This document shows, piece by piece, positions 16,345 to 24,329 of a DNA stretch of 35,992 bases; the stretch's first letter is position 1; each line of letters opens with the position of its first letter. The position numbers and the translations under genes are program-made. The DNA is from Pseudomonadales bacterium (GTDB lineage Bacteria; Pseudomonadota; Gammaproteobacteria; Pseudomonadales; Azotimanducaceae): contig JANQOA010000359.1 of the NCBI GenBank assembly GCA_028279305.1, positions 1 to 35,992 on the forward strand. The letters are read 5' to 3'. Below the pieces are notes generated by a model that saw nothing but the letters and a program-made list of their open reading frames with translations, did no database searches and had not been told where the DNA came from.

Positions 16345-17214
16345 ATGGAGCTATTGACCGAGGGTTACGGCCTCATAGAGGGGCCGCTGTGGGTACCCGG
16401 GCGCGGGCTGATGTTCAGCGATGTATTGTTCGGCGGCGTCTATTGCCTGCAGCCTGATCAACAGGTCACCGAAGTGTTTGCGCACCGCCGCGGCATCGGC
16501 GGCATGTCCCTGCATGTTGACGGCGGTCTGCTGGTCAGCGGCCGCAATATCAGCTTTAAACCGTTCAGCGGCGCTGACACGGTGTGTCTGCTGGACCGGG
16601 ATGAACCCGCCGGCCTGGTCGGCTTTAACGATATCACCACGGACAACAGCGGGCGGGTTTATGCCGGCGGGCTGGGCGCCAGCCCGGTGTTTGAGGATGG
16701 CCGCCAACCCGCCGCCGGTGATCTCTACATGATAGACCTGGACGGCAGCGCTCAGGTGGTGGGACGCGATGTGCGGCTGACCAACGGTCTCGGCTTTGCG
16801 CCGGACGGCAGAACCCTTTATCACAGTGATTCCGGCCGCCGGGCGGTATGCGCTTATCCTGTGGCGGAAGACGGTAAGCTGGGAGAAAAAACCACCTTTG
16901 TCACCACCGATGATGCCCCTTACGGCGGTGTGCCGGACGGCCTGGCGGTGTCCGAGGACGGCGCGGTGTGGGTGGCGCTGGCCGGCGGCGGCCGCGGCGT
17001 GGCGGTCTACGAGGCGGATGGCGCGTTCCGCCGTCACCTGGAGATTCCGCATCCCATGTGTACCAGTGTCTGTTTTGGCGGCGACACCCTTACCGACCTT
17101 TATATCGTCTCCGGCTCGGAGGGGCTGGAGGGAGACAAACGCGGCGCCGTGTTCAGAATCGCGGTTGAGGTGGCGGGCCTGCCGGTGGCCCCGGCGCGGG
17201 TCAAAGTGGCTTAA
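16345..17214 (+). CDS. SMP-30/gluconolactonase family lactonase
   Basis: The 289-residue six-bladed beta-propeller has the expected divalent-metal ligands: Glu12 (IEGPLW), Asn95 (FNDITTD), Asn147 (TNGLGFAPDG) and Asp198 (VPDGLAVSEDG). It would hydrolyse a sugar lactone to the acid. The ORF is open 19 codons upstream, but ATG 16345 follows AAGGGGAG and starts the first strand. No signal peptide is present. It is divergent from the Ldh2 gene and convergent with cysK. Confidence 0.9.
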   Translation: MELLTEGYGLIEGPLWVPGRGLMFSDVLFGGVYCLQPDQQVTEVFAHRRGIGGMSLHVDGGLLVSGRNISFKPFSGADTVCLLDRDEPAGLVGFNDITTDNSGRVYAGGLGASPVFEDGRQPAAGDLYMIDLDGSAQVVGRDVRLTNGLGFAPDGRTLYHSDSGRRAVCAYPVAEDGKLGEKTTFVTTDDAPYGGVPDGLAVSEDGAVWVALAGGGRGVAVYEADGAFRRHLEIPHPMCTSVCFGGDTLTDLYIVSGSEGLEGDKRGAVFRIAVEVAGLPVAPARVKVA

Positions 17215-17221
17215 GGCGCGC

Positions 17222-18205
<984 letters not shown>

Positions 18206-18249
18206 GCAGGTCTCACGGGCAGGCTGAAGGAAAGCGCCACCTTCTAACG

Positions 18250-18324
18250 GGCGAAGCGATACATTCTATTATTAGGCGAAGCGGCACATTCTATTATTAG
18301 GCGAAACGGAACATTCTATGGGGC
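18250..18324. repeat. Three tandem 25-bp direct repeats in the cysK upstream region
   Basis: Units begin at 18250, 18275 and 18300 with GGCGAAGCG or GGCGAAACG and share ACATTCTAT at the same offset; the first two also share TATTATTA. The 25-bp spacing is exact. The repeats lie 45-119 bp upstream of the cysK ATG and 143 bp or more upstream of the serine hydrolase. They look like iterated operator sites or slipped duplicates of a promoter element; the AT-rich TATTATTA stands out in the GC-rich window. Confidence 0.85.
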
Positions 18325-18347
18325 GGGGCTGGCGGGAGCAAATAAGT

Positions 18348-18458
18348 ATGCGGAATATCATGGACGCACGGCGCTGGCAGAGGTTACTCTTTGCCGCTTT
18401 GCAGCGGTTCAGCCCCGGTCGGAGCGGAACTTCTGAGCAACAAACGAGTAATGATTGA
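18348..18458 (+). CDS. Possible 36-residue small ORF / leader peptide
   Basis: ATG 18348, preceded by GGCGGGAG 9-10 nt upstream, opens a 36-codon frame rich in Arg (MRNIMDARRWQRLLFAALQR at the start) that ends in TGA 8 nt before the serine hydrolase ATG. It has an amphipathic first half and a polar tail. It could be a small protein, an upstream coupling ORF, or chance; no homologue is recognised. Confidence 0.25.
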   Translation: MRNIMDARRWQRLLFAALQRFSPGRSGTSEQQTSND

Positions 18459-18466
18459 GAGGAACA

Positions 18467-19612
18467 ATGTCGAGATTTGCCAGCGTTGAAGAACTTCAAC
18501 TGAACCCGGAAAAAGTAGCCGCCCTGCTGAGCCGGGTGCAGCGCGAGGTGGATGAAGGGTTGCTGCCGGCGGTACAGGTTGCCATCGGCCGGCACGGCAG
18601 AATCGGCGTCTGTGAAAGCTTCGGCAGCGCTGACAATCAGTCGCTGATCTGCATGTTTTCAGCCACCAAGGGCATTACCGCCGCCGCCGCGTGGCTGCTG
18701 TTTGAGGAAGGCAAACTCAGTGAAGACGAACGGGTGGTTGACATCATCCCGGAGTTCGGCAGCCACGGCAAAGAGGAAGTGACCGTCCAGCAGTTGTTTA
18801 CCCATACCGCCGGTTTCCCCCACGCGCCGTTTGCCCCGCTGCAGTGGCTGAGCAAGGCGGAAACAATGGAACGCTTTCAGCAGTGGCGCCTCAGCTTCAC
18901 CCCCGGCAGCAAGTTTGAGTACCACCCCACATCCTCCATGTGGGTCATCGCGGAAATTATCGAACGCCGCAGCGGCATGGCATATACCGATTTTGTGCGT
19001 CAGCGGGTGCTGCAGCCGCTGGCCCTGGAGAACCTTTTTGTTGGCCTGCCGGCGCAGGAGAACAGCCGCGCATTGCCGGTGGAGCACAGCGGTGAGCCGT
19101 TGACGGAAGCGGACTACAAAAATATGGGCATGCCGGTACCGCCGGAAACCGAGGTTACGGAGACCGCGCTGCTGAACTTCAACAATCCCGAGGTGCGCGC
19201 GGTAGGGGTGCCGGGCGGCGGCGGGTTTGCCAACGCCGCGGACCTGGCGCTGTTTTATCAGGCGCTGCTGCACGGCGGTCTGGATGGGGTGGAAGTGTGG
19301 CAGGCGCAGACGCTTGCTGACGCACGGCGCATACGCTCCGGTGATTTGCGTGATCTGATGTTCAAGAAACCTGCCAACCGGGCGCTGGGAATGATTGTCA
19401 GCGGTGATGACAGCCGCAACTTCCGGGGTTTCGGCAAAACCAACTCCCCCGAGGCATTCGGCCACAACGGCGCCGGCGGCCAACTGGCCTGGGTGGACCC
19501 GGCCACGGGGATTTCCCTGGCGTACCTGACATCCGGCCACGACCGCAACAATATCCGGCAGGGCCGCCGCGGAGTTGCCATCAGCAGCATTGCTGCGGAG
19601 TGTGCGCTGTAA
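18467..19612 (+). CDS. Beta-lactamase-fold serine hydrolase (class C/EstB-like)
   Basis: The 381-residue protein shows S65-A-T-K68 (the SxxK nucleophile motif), Tyr152 in the region of the YxN motif (EYHPTSS) and H333-N-G335 near the C-terminus in place of KTG. This pattern is usual for family VIII esterases and D-aminopeptidase-like proteins, not true beta-lactamases. No signal peptide is seen, so it is likely cytoplasmic. ATG 18467 follows GAGAGGAAC. It overlaps the downstream apbE start by 13 nt. Confidence 0.88.
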   Translation: MSRFASVEELQLNPEKVAALLSRVQREVDEGLLPAVQVAIGRHGRIGVCESFGSADNQSLICMFSATKGITAAAAWLLFEEGKLSEDERVVDIIPEFGSHGKEEVTVQQLFTHTAGFPHAPFAPLQWLSKAETMERFQQWRLSFTPGSKFEYHPTSSMWVIAEIIERRSGMAYTDFVRQRVLQPLALENLFVGLPAQENSRALPVEHSGEPLTEADYKNMGMPVPPETEVTETALLNFNNPEVRAVGVPGGGGFANAADLALFYQALLHGGLDGVEVWQAQTLADARRIRSGDLRDLMFKKPANRALGMIVSGDDSRNFRGFGKTNSPEAFGHNGAGGQLAWVDPATGISLAYLTSGHDRNNIRQGRRGVAISSIAAECAL

Positions 19613-20604
19613 ACGGCGGTGACATCCGGCACATCCTCAGCGGGGTGCTGCTGACATGCCTGACGCTGCCGGTCTGGGCGGGCTGGCATCAGGATACCCA
19701 GGCGGTCATGGGCACCCGCGTTCACGTCGAGTTTTTTGTCAAAGACGACACTGCGGGGGCGGCGCTGCTGAACGCGGTGATGCAGGAGATGCACCGCATC
19801 GATCATGCCTTCAGTCCCTATAAGGACAACAGTGAACTGTCCCGGGTCAACCGCGAAGCTGGGCGCGGCTGGGTGGACATCTCGGATGAATTGCTCGACC
19901 TGCTGGTTAAATCGGCGCAGTTGTCCGAACTCAGCGAAGGTGCATTTGACATCACGTACGCGTCGGTGGGCCGCTATTACGACTACCGCAAAGGCAAGGT
20001 CCCCGACGAGGACACCGTGCAGGCGGCGGTAAAAGCCATCAACTACCGGTACGTGGAACTGGATCCGGCCAGTAAGCGGGTACGCTTTGCCCACCCCCGG
20101 GTTTATATCGACCTGGGCGGTATGGCCAAGGGCCATGCGGTGGACCGCGGCATCAAAATCCTCAGCGCCGCCGGGGTCACCCAGGCCAGCGTGGCGGCAG
20201 GGGGAGACAGCCGCATCATCGGTGACCGCGGCGGTAAACCCTGGAACGTAGGGGTACAACACCCGCGCGAACCGGGCAGGATGTCAGCCTTGTTGCCGCT
20301 GGTGGACACCGCGGTGTCCACATCCGGTGACTATGAGCGTTACTTTGAAAAGGACGGCGTGCGCTACCACCATATCCTCGATCCCGGCACCGGCCGTTCC
20401 GCTGAAGGTGCCTGGAGCGTGACCATCCTCGGCCCGGAAGCCACCCTGACCGACGGCCTCTCCACCAGCGTGTTTGTGCTGGGGCCGGAGCGGGGCCTGG
20501 CGCTGGTCAACAGGTTGCCGGGCATCGACGCCATTATTATCGACCCGCAGGGGCAATTACTGTTTTCCGATGAGCTCAGCGAGCTGCAGTCCCCGGCGCC
20601 TTGA
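19600..20604 (+). CDS. apbE: ApbE, FAD:protein FMN transferase
   Basis: ApbE attaches FMN to periplasmic flavoproteins such as NqrB/C and RnfD/G. The 334-residue product has a hydrophobic N-terminal export signal (about 10-27, ending VWAGW), then VMGTRVHVEFF, DHAFSPYKDNSELSRVN, the DLGGMAKGHAVDR motif, HHILDPGTGRSAEG and the Mg-binding DGLSTSVFVLG. The start is uncertain: GTG at 19600 overlaps the hydrolase gene by 13 nt and has GGAG too close before it. No Nqr, Rnf or other obvious FMN-carrying target lies in the window. Confidence 0.92.
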   Translation: MCAVNGGDIRHILSGVLLTCLTLPVWAGWHQDTQAVMGTRVHVEFFVKDDTAGAALLNAVMQEMHRIDHAFSPYKDNSELSRVNREAGRGWVDISDELLDLLVKSAQLSELSEGAFDITYASVGRYYDYRKGKVPDEDTVQAAVKAINYRYVELDPASKRVRFAHPRVYIDLGGMAKGHAVDRGIKILSAAGVTQASVAAGGDSRIIGDRGGKPWNVGVQHPREPGRMSALLPLVDTAVSTSGDYERYFEKDGVRYHHILDPGTGRSAEGAWSVTILGPEATLTDGLSTSVFVLGPERGLALVNRLPGIDAIIIDPQGQLLFSDELSELQSPAP

Positions 20605-21089
20605 GGTCCCCCCTCAGCGGTAGCCGTTCTCATTTGTTCGAACCGCCCGGGCTCAGCGCCCCGCCGACCCACAAAGTGTGATCCAGTACCGTTAATAGAT
20701 CGCCCACACAAGTAACGTGCGCATATCGCAGTGGCGCATGACGCGTAGCTTAATCGTACGGATACGAACGATTTCTTGAACTGCAATGGCGCGTTGTTGC
20801 CGTGCACGTGGCGGCAGCGAGTGGTCGAGAGCCAGCAGCAGTTGAAGGCGAATGTGCGGAAAAGGAGATTTCCGCCATAGCCACAGCCAGGGAGGCGGTG
20901 GCGGTGCAGCAGGATGCAGCATAAGCAGTGGTGACCGGCAGTTCGAAGGACTTAACCGAATGGATGCGGGCTTGAAAGGACTCCAAGCGGAGAGAAGGCG
21001 ATGGATGAAAATCGCAGTGGTCTCTTTCCTATTTTCTTCGACGGCACGACTGCAACTTAAAGGAAACCCGATCAGGTCTGGAGGATAAA
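20605..21089 (+). promoter_or_regulatory. 485-bp non-coding region / long leader of the tlpA operon
   Basis: No convincing gene is seen. The region holds a TCGTA-CGGA-TACGA inverted repeat (20754-20767), a hairpin with loop AGGAGA (20856-20875), and about ten GGA trinucleotides between 20856 and 21085. There is a possible 19-codon ORF at 21001-21060 with poor spacing to AGAAGG. It ends in a strong GGAGG before the tlpA ATG. It could be a long 5' leader or contain a small RNA; no intrinsic terminator with a T-run was found. Confidence 0.45.
20856..20875 (+). ncRNA. GGA-loop hairpin, candidate CsrA/RsmA-type site
   Basis: GCGGAAA (20856-20862) pairs perfectly with TTTCCGC (20869-20875), exposing AGGAGA in a six-base loop. 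CsrA-family proteins bind GGA in hairpin loops. Whether this organism uses it that way is inference. Confidence 0.35.
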
Positions 21090-21632
21090 ATGACCCCAAC
21101 GTCCCTGCCCGTACAGAACGGGGTATCGCAGGCTCGAAAGAAACTGGCTGCCTGTGTCAGCGCGGTACTTATCTTTACTTGCACTCAAACTTTTGCGTCT
21201 TCGGTCAAGTTGTCGGAAGCCGCGCCGGATTTCACCTTGAAATCCCTGCAGGGGTCAAACCTGCGGCTTGAAGAATACCGCGGTCAGGTGGTGCTGATTA
21301 ACTTCTGGGCCAGCTGGTGCGGACCCTGCCGTCAGGAGATGCCTATTCTGGACCGGCTGCATCAGCGTTACGAAGATACCGGGTTTGCGGTATTGGGCGT
21401 CAACGTTGAAGGCGAAGTTAAACCCGCCAAAGAAATTGTCGACAAGACTAACGTTACGTTCCCGGTACTGATTGACGAAGGCCAGGCGGTCAGCGAACTG
21501 TACGACCTGGAAGCCATGCCCAGCACCGTCGTGGTGGACCGGGATGGCGTGGTGCGCTACGTGCACCGCGGCTACAAGCCCGGCGACGAAGCCAAGTACG
21601 TGGAAGTGGTCAAGCAACTGATCCGGGAATAA
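21090..21632 (+). CDS. TlpA/ResA-like exported thioredoxin
   Basis: The 180-residue protein has an N-terminal signal (hydrophobic stretch about 19-36, probable cleavage after TFA), then a thioredoxin fold with WCGPC (Cys77/Cys80), NFWASWCGPCRQEMP and the cis-Pro region AMPSTVVVD. It reduces or isomerises disulfides in the periplasm. It begins the co-directional block that leads into the TPR/Exb genes; the next gene follows after 37 nt. The start has GGAGG 6 nt upstream. Confidence 0.92.
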   Translation: MTPTSLPVQNGVSQARKKLAACVSAVLIFTCTQTFASSVKLSEAAPDFTLKSLQGSNLRLEEYRGQVVLINFWASWCGPCRQEMPILDRLHQRYEDTGFAVLGVNVEGEVKPAKEIVDKTNVTFPVLIDEGQAVSELYDLEAMPSTVVVDRDGVVRYVHRGYKPGDEAKYVEVVKQLIRE

Positions 21633-21669
21633 CACCAACAACAACATTTTGTTTTCGTGAGGTTCTGAT

Positions 21670-22401
21670 ATGACGTTTGCCGTGACAGGGACAGCCACCG
21701 GAAAGGCAGCCAGATATCCAAGCTCAACCCTGCGCGCGGTGATGTGTGCCGCGGCGCTGACTGTATGCAGCCTGGCGCACGGCCAGGCGCAGCCGCAACC
21801 GGTACAGGTTATCGAGGCTGCAGCCGAGCCGGCGGAACAGGCGCCGGGAACGGCGGCGAGCGCCGCTGAGGCCCCCGCGCCTGCTGCAGCGGCGCAGACC
21901 GCAGCACCGGCCGCGGCTGCACCGGCTGCCGCGCCGGCAGCACAGCCCGACGCGCCGGTGAAGCTGGACGAGGAAATGGAAGACGTCAAAAAAGCGCTGG
22001 TCAAGCTGAAGCGCGATCTGGTCATCCTCGAAGAAGATCTGCTGTTTCCCGCCAGTTCTCAGGTATCGGTGTTTCTGTCCATGGACGTGGGTAAGTTCTT
22101 CCAGCTTGACGCGGTAACGGTCAAACTCAACGGCAAAGAAGTGGCCCACCATCTGTACACGGAGAAGCAGGTGGACGCGCTGCAGCGCGGCGGCGTGCAG
22201 AAGCTGTTTGTCGGCAACGTAAAACAGGGTCAGAACCGGGTCACGGCTTTTTTTACCGGCCTCGGTCCCAGCGGCAGGGACTTCCGCCGCGCCACCACGG
22301 TGGAGTTTGAAAAGGGTTTTGAACCCACCTTTATCGAGCTGGCGATTTCCGATGAGACGGAAGATTACCAGCCCGACTTTGTGTCCGCGGTCAGCAACTA
22401 A
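21670..22401 (+). CDS. Secreted Ala/Pro-rich protein with coiled coil, unknown family
   Basis: The 243-residue product has a signal peptide (about 20-40, ending SLAHGQA), a low-complexity Ala/Pro/Glu linker (about 45-98), a short charged helix (EEMEDVKKALVKLKRDL) likely to coil, and a C-terminal beta-rich half with LSMDVGKFFQLDAVTVKLNG and FVGNVKQGQNRVTAFFTG. The mature part has no cysteine. I do not recognise the family. It is followed by the TPR genes with a 17 nt gap, so it is probably an envelope part of the same machine. The linker length could let it span the periplasm. Confidence 0.8.
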   Translation: MTFAVTGTATGKAARYPSSTLRAVMCAAALTVCSLAHGQAQPQPVQVIEAAAEPAEQAPGTAASAAEAPAPAAAAQTAAPAAAAPAAAPAAQPDAPVKLDEEMEDVKKALVKLKRDLVILEEDLLFPASSQVSVFLSMDVGKFFQLDAVTVKLNGKEVAHHLYTEKQVDALQRGGVQKLFVGNVKQGQNRVTAFFTGLGPSGRDFRRATTVEFEKGFEPTFIELAISDETEDYQPDFVSAVSN

Positions 22402-22418
22402 GCCTTGGCTGTACCGGC

Positions 22419-24329
22419 GTGAAACAGTTTTTGTGTGAACTCCTGTTCAGCTGCACGGTGCTGGCGCCGGTGGCGCAGCCGGTGGACGAGCTGACTTACC
22501 GCACGGTCCTGTACGAATACTTCCAGGAAGATTACCAGGGTGCCCTGCTGAACGCCCTGGTGGCTGAAGCCCAGCAGCGCCGCGGCGACAATCCCATCCG
22601 TTTTGAACTGGCTGAAGGCAGCTTTGCATTTGCTGACGGCATGTACGGTTATGCCAACGAAGTCTTCAACGCCATCCCGGAAGGTGAACTCACCGAGCTG
22701 GACAACATGCGGCTGGCTTTTCATCTGGCCCGGGAATACCACCGGCGCCAGGACTGGGCCCAGTTGGAACCGCAGCTGGCAAAAATCGACCTGGGCAAAA
22801 CCTGGCTGCGCAAGAAGCAGAAATCACATCCGGAAGTGGAATTCATGCGCGCGGAGCTGGCTGTGCAACAGGGTAACTTTGACGCGGCCCGGGGTTACTT
22901 TGACCTGATGGGCGAGGAACATCCGCTGCGCGCATACGGCCTGTTCAACCTGGGCGTGGCTTACCGCCAGGCGGGCCGGCTGGACGCCGCGCAAGAGACT
23001 TTCCGTCAGCTTGCTGAGGTTGACGCGTATGACAACGAGGCTTACGACCTGGGACAGCGTGCCAAACTGGCCCTGGCGCTGATTGCCCGTCAACGTCAGG
23101 ACACCAGCACCGCGGAAACGGTGCTCAGCGATCTGCCCAGCGAAGGCCGCTACCAGGAAGTGGCCATGGCTGCATACGGCGGCCTGGCGATGGACAATGA
23201 AGAATACGAATTGGCGGCGCGCATCTGGATGACCCTGCAGCAGCAGGCTTACTGGACCCCGAGCACCGCCACTGCACGGCTGGGTTTTCCGTTGAGTCTG
23301 GAAAAAATGTCGCTGCAGCCGCAGCGCGGCGGCAGGCAGGTTGCCACCACCCAGATGGCGCTGCACCAGTACCAGCAGGCGGAGCAGAGTTTTATGCAGC
23401 GCCTGGACAATCTGGTCAGCCTCAATCAGCAGGCCCAGGATCCGGCCTGGATTCAACAGCTGTTAACGGTTTTTGCCTCACCGGAGCGGGACGAGGCGCA
23501 GATGCAGGACTTAATGCAAAGCTGGCAGGATCAGTTGGGGCATACCGACTGGCTGGAATGGCTGGCCACGGACCATGTGCACGAAGCGTTGAACCAGTGG
23601 CGGGATCTGAATGAAATGCAGGACTGGCTGAATCTGCTGCCCGACCATCTGCAGGCGCTGCAGGGGGTGGCGGACGAACAGGCCAGGCGTAATCAGCAGG
23701 CCAAGGCGCTGCTGCACGACAACGGCATCTACGCCCAGCGGCAACAGCTTGCGGCTGAGATAGCGCAACAGGAAACCACCCTGCAGCAGATCAGGGCCAG
23801 CCAGCCCCAGCCCACCTATGCGTGGATGGTGCCGCTGGCGGACGCTGAAGAACGCGGCACCCTGGCCCGGTTGCAGCACATGCGCGGCCTGCTTAAGCAC
23901 ATGTCCGCGGCGGATCAACAGAAGTGGTCTGCGCGCATCGCCCGGCTGGAAGGTATGTATTTCTTCCGTCTGGTGGAACAGCAGGCGGCCCGCACCCAGG
24001 AGCTGAACAAATCCCTTAAGTCTTTACAGGAACTGGTGGCGCAGATAGACGAACGCGTCATGCGGGTCAACCGCGCGGAGGAAAACTTTGTTGCCGGAGT
24101 TGGCGCCAGCTTTGACGGCTTCCTGGTACGGGCCCGGGATATTACCCGGCAGGTCGACGGTGCGCGCAGCATGCGCGAAGAGCTGCTGGCGCGGGAGATA
24201 CGCGGCCGCATGCAGCAGGAAATGCAGCAGGTGCACCAGTATCTGTTGATTACGCGGATTGCCATTGCCAGGGCCACGGACCAACTCGCCCTCAGCGGCG
24301 ATACCGCGGCTCAGGAAGGAGAAGGCTGA
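22419..24329 (+). CDS. Large periplasmic TPR protein with C-terminal coiled coil
   Basis: The 636-residue protein has an N-terminal export signal (residues 1-20; LFSC is only a weak lipobox), TPR-like repeats over about 40-260 (for example GLFNLGVAYRQAGRLDAAQE and AAYGGLAMDNEEYELAARIW), and Gln/Leu-rich coiled-coil stretches around 435-465 and 525-570. The mature protein has no cysteine. The start is GTG 22419. Its TGA overlaps the next ATG (TGATG). In position and composition it resembles the TPR subunits of Agl-Glt-type machines; exact orthology is not claimed. Confidence 0.82.
   Translation: MKQFLCELLFSCTVLAPVAQPVDELTYRTVLYEYFQEDYQGALLNALVAEAQQRRGDNPIRFELAEGSFAFADGMYGYANEVFNAIPEGELTELDNMRLAFHLAREYHRRQDWAQLEPQLAKIDLGKTWLRKKQKSHPEVEFMRAELAVQQGNFDAARGYFDLMGEEHPLRAYGLFNLGVAYRQAGRLDAAQETFRQLAEVDAYDNEAYDLGQRAKLALALIARQRQDTSTAETVLSDLPSEGRYQEVAMAAYGGLAMDNEEYELAARIWMTLQQQAYWTPSTATARLGFPLSLEKMSLQPQRGGRQVATTQMALHQYQQAEQSFMQRLDNLVSLNQQAQDPAWIQQLLTVFASPERDEAQMQDLMQSWQDQLGHTDWLEWLATDHVHEALNQWRDLNEMQDWLNLLPDHLQALQGVADEQARRNQQAKALLHDNGIYAQRQQLAAEIAQQETTLQQIRASQPQPTYAWMVPLADAEERGTLARLQHMRGLLKHMSAADQQKWSARIARLEGMYFFRLVEQQAARTQELNKSLKSLQELVAQIDERVMRVNRAEENFVAGVGASFDGFLVRARDITRQVDGARSMREELLAREIRGRMQQEMQQVHQYLLITRIAIARATDQLALSGDTAAQEGEG

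Noticed and set aside
18250-18324. CRISPR array
   Set aside because: The three 25-bp units abut with no spacers and no cas genes are present.
18467-19612. Antibiotic-resistance beta-lactamase
   Set aside because: The SxxK motif is present but there is no export signal, and the HNG ending and neighbours fit an esterase or peptidase of the same fold.
21001-21060. 19-codon ORF in the tlpA leader
   Set aside because: The AGAAGG is only 2 nt from the ATG and the peptide has no recognisable features; not enough to list as a gene.
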